Source: Segatella copri
GTDB lineage: Bacteria > Bacteroidota > Bacteroidia > Bacteroidales > Bacteroidaceae
Direction of reading: 5' to 3'
DNA: 64,000 bases
Assembly (NCBI RefSeq): GCF_019249655.2
Contig: NZ_CP137557.1
Location: forward strand, 3,443,001 to 3,507,000
Every line of letters begins with the position of its first letter. Position 1 is the first letter of the stretch. Below are positions 18,826 to 27,476 of the stretch, piece after piece. The notes under the pieces were generated by a model. That model was not told where the DNA came from. It saw only the letters and a list, made by a program, of their open reading frames with translations, and made no database searches. Both the position numbers and the translations under genes were made by a program.

Positions 18826-18902
18826 ATATCATTAAGAATGCATTAATTGCATTTTAATTAGGTTTCAACCCCATTCTTGGAAAAAGGCTTATGGCAATGT
18901 TC

Positions 18903-20972
18903 CTAGAATGCGTTGATGAAGGTGAACTTCACACCGATGCGGCGGTATTCGCCACCCTTGTTCTCAGAAACCTCAATGTAAGTGTCGTAGTCGGCTTTCA
19001 TCTTCTGGAGTTCAGGAATGTTCTGCTCCATGTAGTTCTTCACGCCCATGGCGCGCAAGTAAGCCAACTGCTCGTTCTGGCTGATACCGGTAGCCTTGGT
19101 CACGGTGATATTGCTCAACTCACCATTCTTGTGAACAGGCTCCTGATCAAAGTCGCCGTAGCAGCCATCGTATGCCACCGTGCGGCTGAATGGCAAGGCG
19201 TCAGCCATACCGGTAATCTGCACCTTCACCTGCTTCCCTGCTACCATATACTTGGAGAAGTCCTCTTCGAGAGCCTTCTTCACAATGGCGAGCATAGCCT
19301 GTGCGGCGTTAGATTCTTCTGCCTTGAATTTGCCTGGTGCAAAGTCATCCTTTGCAGAGAATGCCTCGTCAACAGTATAAGATACATCCACATCATAGTT
19401 GAAGATGTTCTTACCCGATGCATCTGTGCCGTTTACCACCTTGGTATGTACATCAATCTTGGTATGGTCGGAGATGACGTTCTGCTCCTGGGCGTTCTTC
19501 AAGATCTTGTTCTTGATTTCTTCCAGCTTCAGCTCTTCCATCTTGGCACCTTGCAACTGTTCGAATGGAACAAAGTTATCGTCAGACTCCAGGAAAGCCA
19601 ACGACTTACGCTCGGTATTGTCGAACACGTACTTCTTTCCAGTCTTCTTGTTCACAACCTCGGTATAGACAAGCTCGAATTCGTCCTTATCATTCAAGCC
19701 GTACTTGGTGTTGGTGAATTCCAGGTTGCTTACGTCCATGCCTTCCAATTCGCTTGCAGGCACGGTCAGGTAAATACTTGGCATGTTGTTGAAATCGAGG
19801 GTCAACATGTTCATGTCGGCGTTGTAGTTACCGAGTTTCACGTCTGATGATGTCAACAGATTCTCAGCCATGTTGGTAGCGATTTCTGTCTCGAAGAGGC
19901 GCATCTGGTTGAGACGGGTCTGCTCGTTGACACGTACCTTGTAGTCGTCGAGCGACTCACCGTCCATCTGCTTCATCCACTCGTCCATGCGGCTGTTCAA
20001 CTCATCCTTCAGTTTTTCCTGACGGTTAGGAGAGAGGAAGCCCACAGGGGTAAAAGTGATACCGTTGCTGGTGGCATAAACAAGATAGAACTCGTTCTTC
20101 ACATTCTTTGTGAAGTTGATATACTTGATGTCGGCATCTTTGGCGTCAATATATTGGCGATCATCGTCATTGAGCAGGTTGAGGAGTGCCACGCGCTGTT
20201 CACCGGTAACGATAGCCAGGTATTTGTTTTCTGGGTGGAAGTAGCACTTTTCAGCGATGCCCATGGCATCAAAATGCTTGCTCACCTTGAAAGTCTTGGT
20301 ATCATATACATCGCAGGTTCCATCTGCTGTGAGTACAGCCATCTGCTTGCTGTTGGAAGAGAAGGCAATGTCCTTCAGTTCTGCCTTCAGGTCGATGGTG
20401 GTTCTCACGCTCTGGTTCTCCATGTTGATGACCTGTATTTTGTTTGCGGAGCTAGCTATGAGGAAGAATCCGTTAGGGCTTGCATCAAGGCGAGATGCTG
20501 TCTCGTTTACATCGAAGTTCTTAACCTCCTGTGTCTTGCGGGTGGTATAGATATGAATCTTCTTGTCGGATCCCATCACATAGAGGAATTTGGCATCTGG
20601 AGAATAGCAGATGGCAAGCGGTTTGAATAACTTGGTGGTTCCTACTTTTCCCTGTCTTGTATCCTTATAGATGAGGCTGTATACATCTACGCTGTTCTTA
20701 TCTTTCTTGTTGTCGATGAAGGCGTAAGATGTGCCTGAAGGATTGATGCGAAGTGAGCTGATCTTATTACCGGCAAACATTGGGTAGTTACGCATGTTGA
20801 AGATTTCTCCACCATGGTAATAGTAGTAGCCGCTATAATAGTTGGCAAAACCGTCGGCTGTTTTGCTCAATTTTACTTTTGTATCATGGGGTTTAGGAGT
20901 CTCGGCCTCCTGTGCAGAGAGGCCGAGTGTACATCCTAACAACCATGCTATTGCAAATGTTGTTTTTTTCAT
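18903..20972 (-). CDS. Exported beta-propeller protein with caspase-shared module and OmpA-like tail
   Basis: 689 aa. Signal peptide (cleavage near GLSAQ). Residues about 55-310 are repeats of the WD40/YVTN kind (LRINPSGTSYAFIDN, ICYSPDAKFLYVMGSDKKIHIY, IAFSSNSKQMAVLTADGTCDVYD, CYFHPENKYLAIVTG). Residues about 325-452 match the middle module of the caspase protein in order and spacing. The C-terminus (about 590-680: VKVQITGMADALPFSRTVAY, QNEQLAYLRAMGVKNYM) resembles an OmpA-type peptidoglycan-binding fold. It lies 7 nt after the upstream gene, and before the IS insertions lay 98 nt from the caspase gene. Probably an envelope scaffold or sensor; function unknown. Confidence 0.85.
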   Translation of the reverse strand: MKKTTFAIAWLLGCTLGLSAQEAETPKPHDTKVKLSKTADGFANYYSGYYYYHGGEIFNMRNYPMFAGNKISSLRINPSGTSYAFIDNKKDKNSVDVYSLIYKDTRQGKVGTTKLFKPLAICYSPDAKFLYVMGSDKKIHIYTTRKTQEVKNFDVNETASRLDASPNGFFLIASSANKIQVINMENQSVRTTIDLKAELKDIAFSSNSKQMAVLTADGTCDVYDTKTFKVSKHFDAMGIAEKCYFHPENKYLAIVTGEQRVALLNLLNDDDRQYIDAKDADIKYINFTKNVKNEFYLVYATSNGITFTPVGFLSPNRQEKLKDELNSRMDEWMKQMDGESLDDYKVRVNEQTRLNQMRLFETEIATNMAENLLTSSDVKLGNYNADMNMLTLDFNNMPSIYLTVPASELEGMDVSNLEFTNTKYGLNDKDEFELVYTEVVNKKTGKKYVFDNTERKSLAFLESDDNFVPFEQLQGAKMEELKLEEIKNKILKNAQEQNVISDHTKIDVHTKVVNGTDASGKNIFNYDVDVSYTVDEAFSAKDDFAPGKFKAEESNAAQAMLAIVKKALEEDFSKYMVAGKQVKVQITGMADALPFSRTVAYDGCYGDFDQEPVHKNGELSNITVTKATGISQNEQLAYLRAMGVKNYMEQNIPELQKMKADYDTYIEVSENKGGEYRRIGVKFTFINAF

Positions 20973-20979
20973 TATCTAC

Positions 20980-21666
20980 TTATTTGGTTCCCAAAACGTT
21001 ATCAAGTTTCTTGTGCAGCTCGCTGCTCTCGTTTTCGAGGCTCTGGCGGATAGCCTGCTTAGCTGCAGCCTTAGCCATCTCTCCGTTGTAAGCGATGCGT
21101 ACCAGCACCTCCTTGTTCTTGTTCTTCAAGGTGCGGAAGCACTCTACCACGGTGATGGTTCTACCGATGCTCTGAACGATGAGGCTCTTGCTGGCCATGA
21201 TACTCTTGGTCACGGTAACAGCTTCTTCCATAGCGAGCTGCTGTGTAGCGACAGAGTTGTCTACGAGTGCAGAAACCTCTGTCTGAATCTGTGCAGCCAG
21301 GTTCTGCTTAGCCAATTCTGTGGCCTGCATCTTGGCACCATCATAGTTCTCGCCAATGCTCATTGCCTCGCCCATCAGGTACTTTGGGTACATAGACTCA
21401 TCATACTCCATCTGCATGAGGTATGACTTGTCGAGCTGCTTCTCCAATGGGAGTGCTCCTGGAGCTGATTGCCAACCTTCCTTCTTCAATTTCTTAGCCT
21501 CTTTCTGTGCGGCTTTTGTTGCCTTTGCGTTAAGTTCAGCCTTAGATGCCTTTACAAGTTCTTTACGCTCTTTAAGTAAGTCCTTAGTGCTCTGTGCTTG
21601 AGCAGATACACTGATAGGTGCTGCCATGAGGCAAAGCAAACCTACTGAGAAAAATAGATGTTTCAT
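20980..21666 (-). CDS. Small exported protein, first gene of the caspase operon
   Basis: 228 aa from the Met at 21666, which starts a clean signal peptide (MKHLFFSVGLLCLMAAP..., cleavage near SVSAQA). The mature N-terminus is a charged Ala/Lys-rich helix (residues about 25-65), followed by an alpha/beta region with AMSIGENYDGAKMQATELAK and ITVVECFRTLKNKNKEVLVRI. The second region is reminiscent of LPP20-type lipoprotein folds, but this is only a likeness. The stop codon lies 7 nt before the propeller gene, so the two are co-translated. Partner role in the envelope is inferred from context. Confidence 0.8.
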   Translation of the reverse strand: MKHLFFSVGLLCLMAAPISVSAQAQSTKDLLKERKELVKASKAELNAKATKAAQKEAKKLKKEGWQSAPGALPLEKQLDKSYLMQMEYDESMYPKYLMGEAMSIGENYDGAKMQATELAKQNLAAQIQTEVSALVDNSVATQQLAMEEAVTVTKSIMASKSLIVQSIGRTITVVECFRTLKNKNKEVLVRIAYNGEMAKAAAKQAIRQSLENESSELHKKLDNVLGTK

Positions 21667-21792
21667 AAGCTTGAAATTTATCATTATTATTATATTACTT
21701 TCTGTCCAAAGGCAGAGAATATGAATCTGGTATACTTGATGTATTGAGGTCCTTTTTTCTCTTTGATGCCTCTGCCTGATAGATTCTTGCGA

Positions 21793-21800
21793 CAAATTTA
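21793..21800 (-). promoter_or_regulatory. -7 box of the caspase-operon promoter
   Basis: TAAATTTG on the minus strand, 127 nt upstream of the first gene; it lies before the start of the first gene and after the polA terminator. Confidence 0.5.
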
Positions 21801-21840
21801 CAAAAAAAATAAGAAAGGAGGAACCTTTTACGTAAAAAAA

Positions 21841-21876
21841 TGCTGCCAAAGGATAAAAAATATACCTTTTGCAGCA
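21841..21876 (-). terminator. Terminator of polA
   Basis: 12-bp stem (21841-21852 with 21865-21876, one G-U pair), 12-nt loop; on the minus strand a T run follows. Confidence 0.82.
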
Positions 21877-21900
21877 TTTTTGTGTTTATTTTGTATTAAA

Positions 21901-24663
21901 TTAATGCGCTTCAAGCCAGTTTTTGCCCCAACCGGCATCTGCCACCAGTGGCACGCTGAGCTTGTAGGCATTCTGCATTTCTTCTACCACAATCTTCTCC
22001 ACCTGTTCTTTCTCTTCTGGATAGACGGAGAAGTTGAGCTCGTCGTGCACCTGAATAATCATCTTGCTCTTGATGCCTTCTTTTCTGAAGCGGTTGAAGA
22101 TGCGTACCATCGCCACCTTGATGATGTCGGCCTCTGAACCCTGGATAGGGGCATTGATGGCATTGCGCTCGGCGAATCCTCTCACGGTGCCGTTCTTGCT
22201 GTTGATATCCGGCAGATAGCGGCGGCGGTGGAAGAGGGTTTCGGCGTATCCCTTGGCTCTTGCCATCTCCTTCGACTTTTCCATATAAGCCTGAACGCCA
22301 GGGAAGGTGCGGAAGTAATCTTCTATGATTTGCTTCGCTTCCTTGTTCTCGATGTTCATGCGTTGGGCAAGACCGAAGGTGGTGATACCGTAGATGATAC
22401 CGAAGTTGGCTGTCTTTGCCTTCTTTCTCTGGGCATCGGTCACGTCCTTGATGTCTTCGTGCCAAATCTTGGCTGCTGTGGCGGCGTGGATATCTGAACC
22501 TTCGCGGAAAGCCTCTACCATGTTGGCATCTTCACTCAGATGTGCCATGATGCGCAGCTCTATCTGCGAGTAATCCGCAGAAAAGAATAGACATCCTGGC
22601 TCCGGGATGAAGCATCTTCTTATCTCCTTGCCATCGTCATCTCTCACAGGGATGTTCTGCAGGTTCGGATCGCTTGAAGAGAGACGACCTGTGGCTGTGA
22701 TGGCTTGGTTGAACGATGCGTGGATATGACCGGTTCGAGGGTTGATAAGCTTGGGAAGAGCATCGATATAGGTGCCCAGAAGTTTCTTCAATCCTCTGTA
22801 GTTCAATATCTCATCGATGATAGGACTCTTGCTGCGCAACTGCTGTAAAACCTCTTCGCTGGTTACATACTGTCCCGTCTTCGTCTTCTTCGGCTTTTCC
22901 ACAATCTTCATCTTTCCGAAGAGAATTTCTCCTACTTGTCGGGGAGAAGAGATGTTGAAAGATTCGCCTGCCAACTCATAGATATGATGTTCGATTTCTG
23001 CAAGACGATTGGTAAGATTATTGGATGTCTCCTTCAATGTTTCTGTATCAATGCACACGCCATTCATCTCCATGTGGGCAAGCACCGGAACCAATGGCAT
23101 CTCTACATTCCAGAACAGATCCTCGCATTCTATCTCCTTGAGCTTCGGTTCGAGCACATTCTTCAATCTCAATGTGATGTCGGCATCCTCGGCTGCATAT
23201 TCGTAAACTTCAGATGGAGCAAGGTCGCGCATCGACTTCTGGTTTTTGCCCTTCGGGCCTATCAGCTCCTCGATGTGAACTGTCTGGTAGTTGAGGAAGA
23301 CTTCAGCGAGATAGTCCATGTTGTGATAGAGTTCTGGCTGGATGATGTAGTGCGCGAGCATCGTATCAAACATCTTTCCCTGTATCTCCACACCGTAGTT
23401 CATCAACACCTCGTAATCGTACTTGATGTTTTGTCCCACTTTCAGGATTTCAGGGTTCTCGTAGAGCGGTTTGAATATGTTTACGAATTTTAAAGCTTCT
23501 TCACGATTTGCTGGAATTGCTACGTAGAATGCCTCCTTCTCCTCAACTGCAAAGCTCAAACCCACCAATTCTGCATCGATGGCAGAAGTAGAAGTGGTCT
23601 CTGTATCTAAACTGAGAATCTTCTTTGTAATCAAAAAATCATAAAGATTGCGTGCATCTTCTTCTGTTTCAACGAGTTTGTATGTATGATGAGTCGTCTT
23701 AATGGTCTCAAAACTCGTGTTTTTTTGCTCTTCCTGCCCATCGCTTGGCTGTGCGCCAAATAAATCGAGCTCTCCTGTAGGGTTTGTTTGCACCTTTTGA
23801 GGTTTTTTAAGAACTCGCTTGGCGAACGACTTAAACTCCAGTTCGGTGAAGATTTCGTCTAGTTTGGCGTTGTCTGGCTCAGTCAACTTCAAGTCGTCCA
23901 TCTTCAAATCCACAGGAACATCGGTTCTGATGGTTGCCAGGAATTTCGACATCTTGATATCTTCCACGGCACCTTCTACCTTTTCGCGAAGTTTGCCTTT
24001 CACTTTTGATGAGTTCTCAATCAATCCCTCAACACTTCCAAACTCGCTAATCAGTTTGATGGCAGTTTTCTCTCCAACGCCTGGGCATCCAGGAAAGTTG
24101 TCGGCAGAGTCACCCATCAGTGCCAAGAGGTCGATGACCTGGAGTGGGGAAGCGATGCTGTATTTTTCTTCAATCTCTTCAACTCCGAGCTTTTCGTACC
24201 CACCTCCATGGCGAGGTCGGAACATGAAAACATTGTCACGAACCAGCTGCGCATAGTCCTTGTCAGGAGTAAGCATATAGGTTTCGACACCCTTTTCTCC
24301 AGCTTTCAAGGCAACGGTTCCGATGATGTCATCTGCCTCGAAACCATCTACCTGAAGGATGGGAATATGGTATGCTTCGAGGATACTTTTGATGATAGGC
24401 ACCGAGAGTTTGATGTCTTCCGGAGTCTCTTCTCGCTGAGCTTTGTAAGCAGGAAAAGCCTCATGGCGGAAGGTTTTGCCATGGTCGAAAGCCACCGCTA
24501 TGTGGGTTGGCTTCTCCTTGGTAAGTATCTCGTTAAGGGTATTGCAGAAACCCATGACACATGAAGTATTAAGACCCTTCGAATTGATTCGAGGGGCTTT
24601 CATAAAGGCGTAATACGACCTATAAATGAGCGCATAAGCGTCTAAAAGGAACAATTTATCCAT
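21901..24663 (-). CDS. polA: DNA polymerase I
   Basis: 920 aa with all three domains: FEN1-like 5'-3' exonuclease (residues 1 to about 290, MDKLFLLDAYALIYRSYYAF), 3'-5' exonuclease with an intact DTETT motif and YDYEVL (about 330-510), and the polymerase domain with FFSADYSQIELRIMAH (motif A), AKTANFGIIYG (motif B) and IIQVHDELNF (motif C). Start set at 24663 to give the usual N-terminus; an in-frame Met three codons upstream (24672) is possible. Repair and Okazaki-fragment processing in the cytoplasm. Divergent from the prenyl synthase gene. Confidence 0.97.
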   Translation of the reverse strand: MDKLFLLDAYALIYRSYYAFMKAPRINSKGLNTSCVMGFCNTLNEILTKEKPTHIAVAFDHGKTFRHEAFPAYKAQREETPEDIKLSVPIIKSILEAYHIPILQVDGFEADDIIGTVALKAGEKGVETYMLTPDKDYAQLVRDNVFMFRPRHGGGYEKLGVEEIEEKYSIASPLQVIDLLALMGDSADNFPGCPGVGEKTAIKLISEFGSVEGLIENSSKVKGKLREKVEGAVEDIKMSKFLATIRTDVPVDLKMDDLKLTEPDNAKLDEIFTELEFKSFAKRVLKKPQKVQTNPTGELDLFGAQPSDGQEEQKNTSFETIKTTHHTYKLVETEEDARNLYDFLITKKILSLDTETTSTSAIDAELVGLSFAVEEKEAFYVAIPANREEALKFVNIFKPLYENPEILKVGQNIKYDYEVLMNYGVEIQGKMFDTMLAHYIIQPELYHNMDYLAEVFLNYQTVHIEELIGPKGKNQKSMRDLAPSEVYEYAAEDADITLRLKNVLEPKLKEIECEDLFWNVEMPLVPVLAHMEMNGVCIDTETLKETSNNLTNRLAEIEHHIYELAGESFNISSPRQVGEILFGKMKIVEKPKKTKTGQYVTSEEVLQQLRSKSPIIDEILNYRGLKKLLGTYIDALPKLINPRTGHIHASFNQAITATGRLSSSDPNLQNIPVRDDDGKEIRRCFIPEPGCLFFSADYSQIELRIMAHLSEDANMVEAFREGSDIHAATAAKIWHEDIKDVTDAQRKKAKTANFGIIYGITTFGLAQRMNIENKEAKQIIEDYFRTFPGVQAYMEKSKEMARAKGYAETLFHRRRYLPDINSKNGTVRGFAERNAINAPIQGSEADIIKVAMVRIFNRFRKEGIKSKMIIQVHDELNFSVYPEEKEQVEKIVVEEMQNAYKLSVPLVADAGWGKNWLEAH

Positions 24664-24723
24664 AATATTCATTTTTATGGTGTAAAATTACTAAAAAAAT
24701 GCGATATTTCACGAATAATTCAT

Positions 24724-24731
24724 TAATTTTG
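24724..24731 (+). promoter_or_regulatory. -7 box of the prenyl synthase promoter
   Basis: TAATTTTG, 40 nt before the start at 24771. Confidence 0.5.
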
Positions 24732-24770
24732 TATCAAATTTCAGAAATTAAGTAGGTTTAAACGAAAATA

Positions 24771-25748
24771 ATGGACTATTTATCACTTATCAAACAACCA
24801 ATTGAGGCAGATTTGGCAGATTTCGTAGATTTGTTCAACAAGTCTTTGATGCACAGTGACGGCCTCCTTTCCCAGGTGCTCGACCACATCCGTCAGCGCG
24901 CTGGAAAGCGCATGCGCCCTATGCTCATCCTGCTGATGGCTCGTAATTTTGGAAAGGTTTCTAGCGTAACTCAACATTCTGCTGTTGGTTTGGAGCTTCT
25001 TCATACCGCTTCGCTGGTTCATGATGATGTGGTTGATGAGAGTGGCGAGCGTCGTGGACAGGCTAGTGTGAATGCTACCTATAATAATAAGGTAGCCGTA
25101 CTTGTGGGCGACTATATTTTATCAACCGCTCTTCTTCATGTATCTTATTCTCATTCAGAAGAGATTGTTCGCTATCTGGCAGAGTTGGGTCGTACCTTGT
25201 CGAATGGTGAGATTCTCCAGTTGAATAGTATCAGCAATGAAGAAATATCAGAAGAGATTTATTATGAAGTAATTAACCAGAAAACTGCCGCACTCTTCGA
25301 GGCTTGTGCAGGTATTGGTGCGTTATCGGCCAATGCTTCTGCCGTAGAGGTTACTGCTGCCAAGCGATTTGGCCAGAATCTCGGCATCATTTTCCAGATT
25401 CGTGATGATATCTTTGATTATTATGATTCCAAGGAGATTGGTAAGCCAACGGGCAACGATATGACGGAGGGTAAACTGACCCTGCCTGTTATCTATGCAC
25501 TTAAGTCAACGGGCGATGAGGAGATGATGAAGCTGGCGAGAAAGGTGAAATCCCGTGAGATTTCTTCAGAGGAAATCGCTCAGCTGGTGGCATTTACCAA
25601 GGAGAATGGCGGTATAGAATATGCTGATAAGCGTATGTGGGATTTCCATGCCGAGGCGATGATTTTCCTCGATACATACGTGGAGGATAAGGATGTATAT
25701 AATGCCTTGAAGGCGTATTTGGACTTCGTAATAGAACGAAAAGCGTAA
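24771..25748 (+). CDS. ispB: Trans-polyprenyl diphosphate synthase, probably for the menaquinone side chain
   Basis: 325 aa. Both Asp-rich motifs are intact: DDVVD (85-89) and DDIFD (212-216), with GKRMRP near residue 45 and GLELLHTASLVHDD. The enzyme adds isopentenyl diphosphate units to an allylic primer. The residues before the first motif are not small-chain type, so a long-chain (octaprenyl-like) product is likely, and in an anaerobic Bacteroidota this would serve menaquinone. Chain length cannot be read with certainty; the symbol is by homology. Ends in a strong bidirectional terminator. Confidence 0.9.
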   Translation: MDYLSLIKQPIEADLADFVDLFNKSLMHSDGLLSQVLDHIRQRAGKRMRPMLILLMARNFGKVSSVTQHSAVGLELLHTASLVHDDVVDESGERRGQASVNATYNNKVAVLVGDYILSTALLHVSYSHSEEIVRYLAELGRTLSNGEILQLNSISNEEISEEIYYEVINQKTAALFEACAGIGALSANASAVEVTAAKRFGQNLGIIFQIRDDIFDYYDSKEIGKPTGNDMTEGKLTLPVIYALKSTGDEEMMKLARKVKSREISSEEIAQLVAFTKENGGIEYADKRMWDFHAEAMIFLDTYVEDKDVYNALKAYLDFVIERKA

Positions 25749-25776
25749 TATTACGAAACGAAAAGCATAATGAATA

Positions 25777-25813
25777 AAAAAGGGTTGATTCTCCGAGAGA
25801 ATCAACCCTTTTT
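25777..25813. terminator. Bidirectional terminator
   Basis: Perfect 17-bp stem (25777-25793 with 25797-25813) and CGA loop, with A and T runs, between the convergent prenyl synthase and deoC genes. Confidence 0.95.
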
Positions 25814-25847
25814 GCTTCTGTATCCTATTGATTATAACTTATTTCTT

Positions 25848-26783
25848 TTAGAAATACTTGATTTCCTTACCCAGGATTTCGCTCAAGAGGAGGTTGGTAA
25901 GGCGCGATGTGCCGAGGCGCAACCACTGGTTGGTAAGCCACTTTTCGCCCAAAACTTCCTTCACGATGGTGTAGTAAACCACTGCGTCGTGAACGGTATT
26001 GATGCCGCCGGCAGGCTTGAAACCTATCTGAATACCAGTCTTCTCGTAGTAAGCCTTGATGGCCTGGCACATTACGTAAGCTGCCTCTGGAGTAGCTGAA
26101 ACCTTCTCCTTACCTGTAGAAGTCTTGATGTAATCAGAACCTGCATACATGGCAAGAACAGAAGCCTTCATGATGTTGCTGCAGTTCTTCAAGTCGCCTG
26201 TTTCCAGGATACACTTCATCTTATGCTCGCCGCAGGTTGCCTTCAACTCCTGGATATCGTCGCAGAGACCCTCGTAATCCTCGCTGAAGAACTTGCCTAC
26301 AGGCATTACGATATCTACCTCTGTAGCACCATCCTTGATAGCCATGGCTGTCTCGGCAATCTTTACCTCGATAAATGTCTGAGAAGATGGGAAATTACCG
26401 CTTACAACGGCGATTTCTACGCCATCAACCTCCAGACTCTGACTGATAAGACCAGCGAAGTTAGGGTAGGTGCATACGGTTGCTACATGAGGAAGCTCAG
26501 GATAATCGTGGGCAAACTGGTTTACCTTTTCAATCATCTTCAGGATGCTTTCCTCTGTATCCTCTGTATGAAGAGATGTAAGCTCGATGCTACCGAAGAG
26601 GAACTTCTTCACCTCCATAGTCTCATTCTCTGCTACCTTCTCATCGAGAATCTTCTTCACTTCTGCTGCGATTTCCTCGTCGTTGAGGTCGCAATTATAC
26701 TGTTTCAATACAGACAAATACTTGTCGTCCGACTCGCTATACTGTCCCTGCTGTGCAAGAACCTGTTCTTTAATACTGCTCAT
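25848..26783 (-). CDS. deoC: Deoxyribose-phosphate aldolase
   Basis: 311 aa, with about 50 extra N-terminal residues compared with short DeoC proteins. Catalytic residues are present: Schiff-base Lys220 in DYIKTSTGK, second Lys256 in GFKPAGG and Asp157 in EVDIVMPVG. It splits 2-deoxyribose-5-phosphate into glyceraldehyde-3-phosphate and acetaldehyde in nucleoside breakdown. The neighbours (mazG-like, dtd, uvrC, apt, mnmG) are all on the same strand, but 88 nt with tandem repeats separate it from the mazG-like gene. Confidence 0.96.
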   Translation of the reverse strand: MSSIKEQVLAQQGQYSESDDKYLSVLKQYNCDLNDEEIAAEVKKILDEKVAENETMEVKKFLFGSIELTSLHTEDTEESILKMIEKVNQFAHDYPELPHVATVCTYPNFAGLISQSLEVDGVEIAVVSGNFPSSQTFIEVKIAETAMAIKDGATEVDIVMPVGKFFSEDYEGLCDDIQELKATCGEHKMKCILETGDLKNCSNIMKASVLAMYAGSDYIKTSTGKEKVSATPEAAYVMCQAIKAYYEKTGIQIGFKPAGGINTVHDAVVYYTIVKEVLGEKWLTNQWLRLGTSRLTNLLLSEILGKEIKYF

Positions 26784-26832
26784 ACTTAATGTTACTTTTT
26801 TTATTATTAAAGTTTAGTTATTTATATGATTC

Positions 26833-26889
26833 CCTCAATTTCGGGTATTTTACTTCCTCAATTTCGGTGTTTTATTCCTTCAATTTCGG
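26833..26889. repeat. Three 22-23 bp tandem repeats running out of the mazG-like 3' end
   Basis: The unit core TCAATTTCGG occurs at 26835, 26858 and 26880 (spacings 23 and 22). The copy at 26880 encodes the last residues of the MazG-like protein; the other two are beyond its stop codon. Confidence 0.85.
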
Positions 26890-27198
26890 ATTGTTCTTAT
26901 GTCTTTCAGCATCCCTTTGGGTCTTCTTGTCGATGCTTTTCTGGAGCTCTTCGGTAAGATCGATACCCGTTTGGTTAGCCAGACAAATGAGAACCCAGAG
27001 AACGTCAGCCATTTCCTCTCCTAGGTTAGGCTTTTCGCCTTTTTTGAAGCTCTGGTCGCCGTATGTTCGGGCGATGACACGAGCCAGTTCTCCTACTTCT
27101 TCCGTAAGACAAGCCATATTGGTAAGCTCGCTGAAATAGCGAACGCCATATTCCTTAATCCACTTATCTACTGCTTCCTGTGCTTCTTTTATAGTCAT
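26872..27198 (-). CDS. MazG-like nucleotide pyrophosphohydrolase
   Basis: 108 aa, single all-alpha NTP-PPase domain of the MazG/dCTPase type. The metal-binding signature is complete: EEVGE (33-37) and EEMAD (61-65). It hydrolyses nucleoside triphosphates to monophosphate and pyrophosphate, probably a house-cleaning role in the cytoplasm. The last six codons (NPKLKE) form one copy of a 22-23 bp repeat that continues past the stop. Its start codon overlaps the stop of the upstream small membrane protein gene (ATGA-type overlap at 27195-27198). Confidence 0.92.
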   Translation of the reverse strand: MTIKEAQEAVDKWIKEYGVRYFSELTNMACLTEEVGELARVIARTYGDQSFKKGEKPNLGEEMADVLWVLICLANQTGIDLTEELQKSIDKKTQRDAERHKNNPKLKE

Positions 27199-27455
27199 AA
27201 TAGATGATCTTTAATTATGAAATAAGTCAAACATAGCCATAATCCAGTCATGAATATAGCGGCAATGGTGTTGTAGATACCGATTTTTCCATTCTCCATT
27301 TTGTCGCTGATGAACTCCATATTCACGCCAATGGCAACGAGGGTTTCACCAACATATTCTGCCCATGGATTGTTTAAGAACCTTTGAGAAAAGGTAAACG
27401 TTATGATTATTCCTATAGCCAGGAACCAACTTTTATATTTTAAAATCTTTTCCAT
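27195..27455 (-). CDS. Small membrane protein of unknown function
   Basis: 86 aa with two hydrophobic stretches (about residues 11-22 and 62-82) and a charged middle GVNMEFISDKMENGKIG. It sits 21 nt after dtd and overlaps the mazG-like gene by 4 nt, so it is part of the dtd operon. No family recognised. Confidence 0.72.
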   Translation of the reverse strand: MEKILKYKSWFLAIGIIITFTFSQRFLNNPWAEYVGETLVAIGVNMEFISDKMENGKIGIYNTIAAIFMTGLWLCLTYFIIKDHLL

Positions 27456-27476
27456 CTGTTCTCGAATGTTTGGTTT

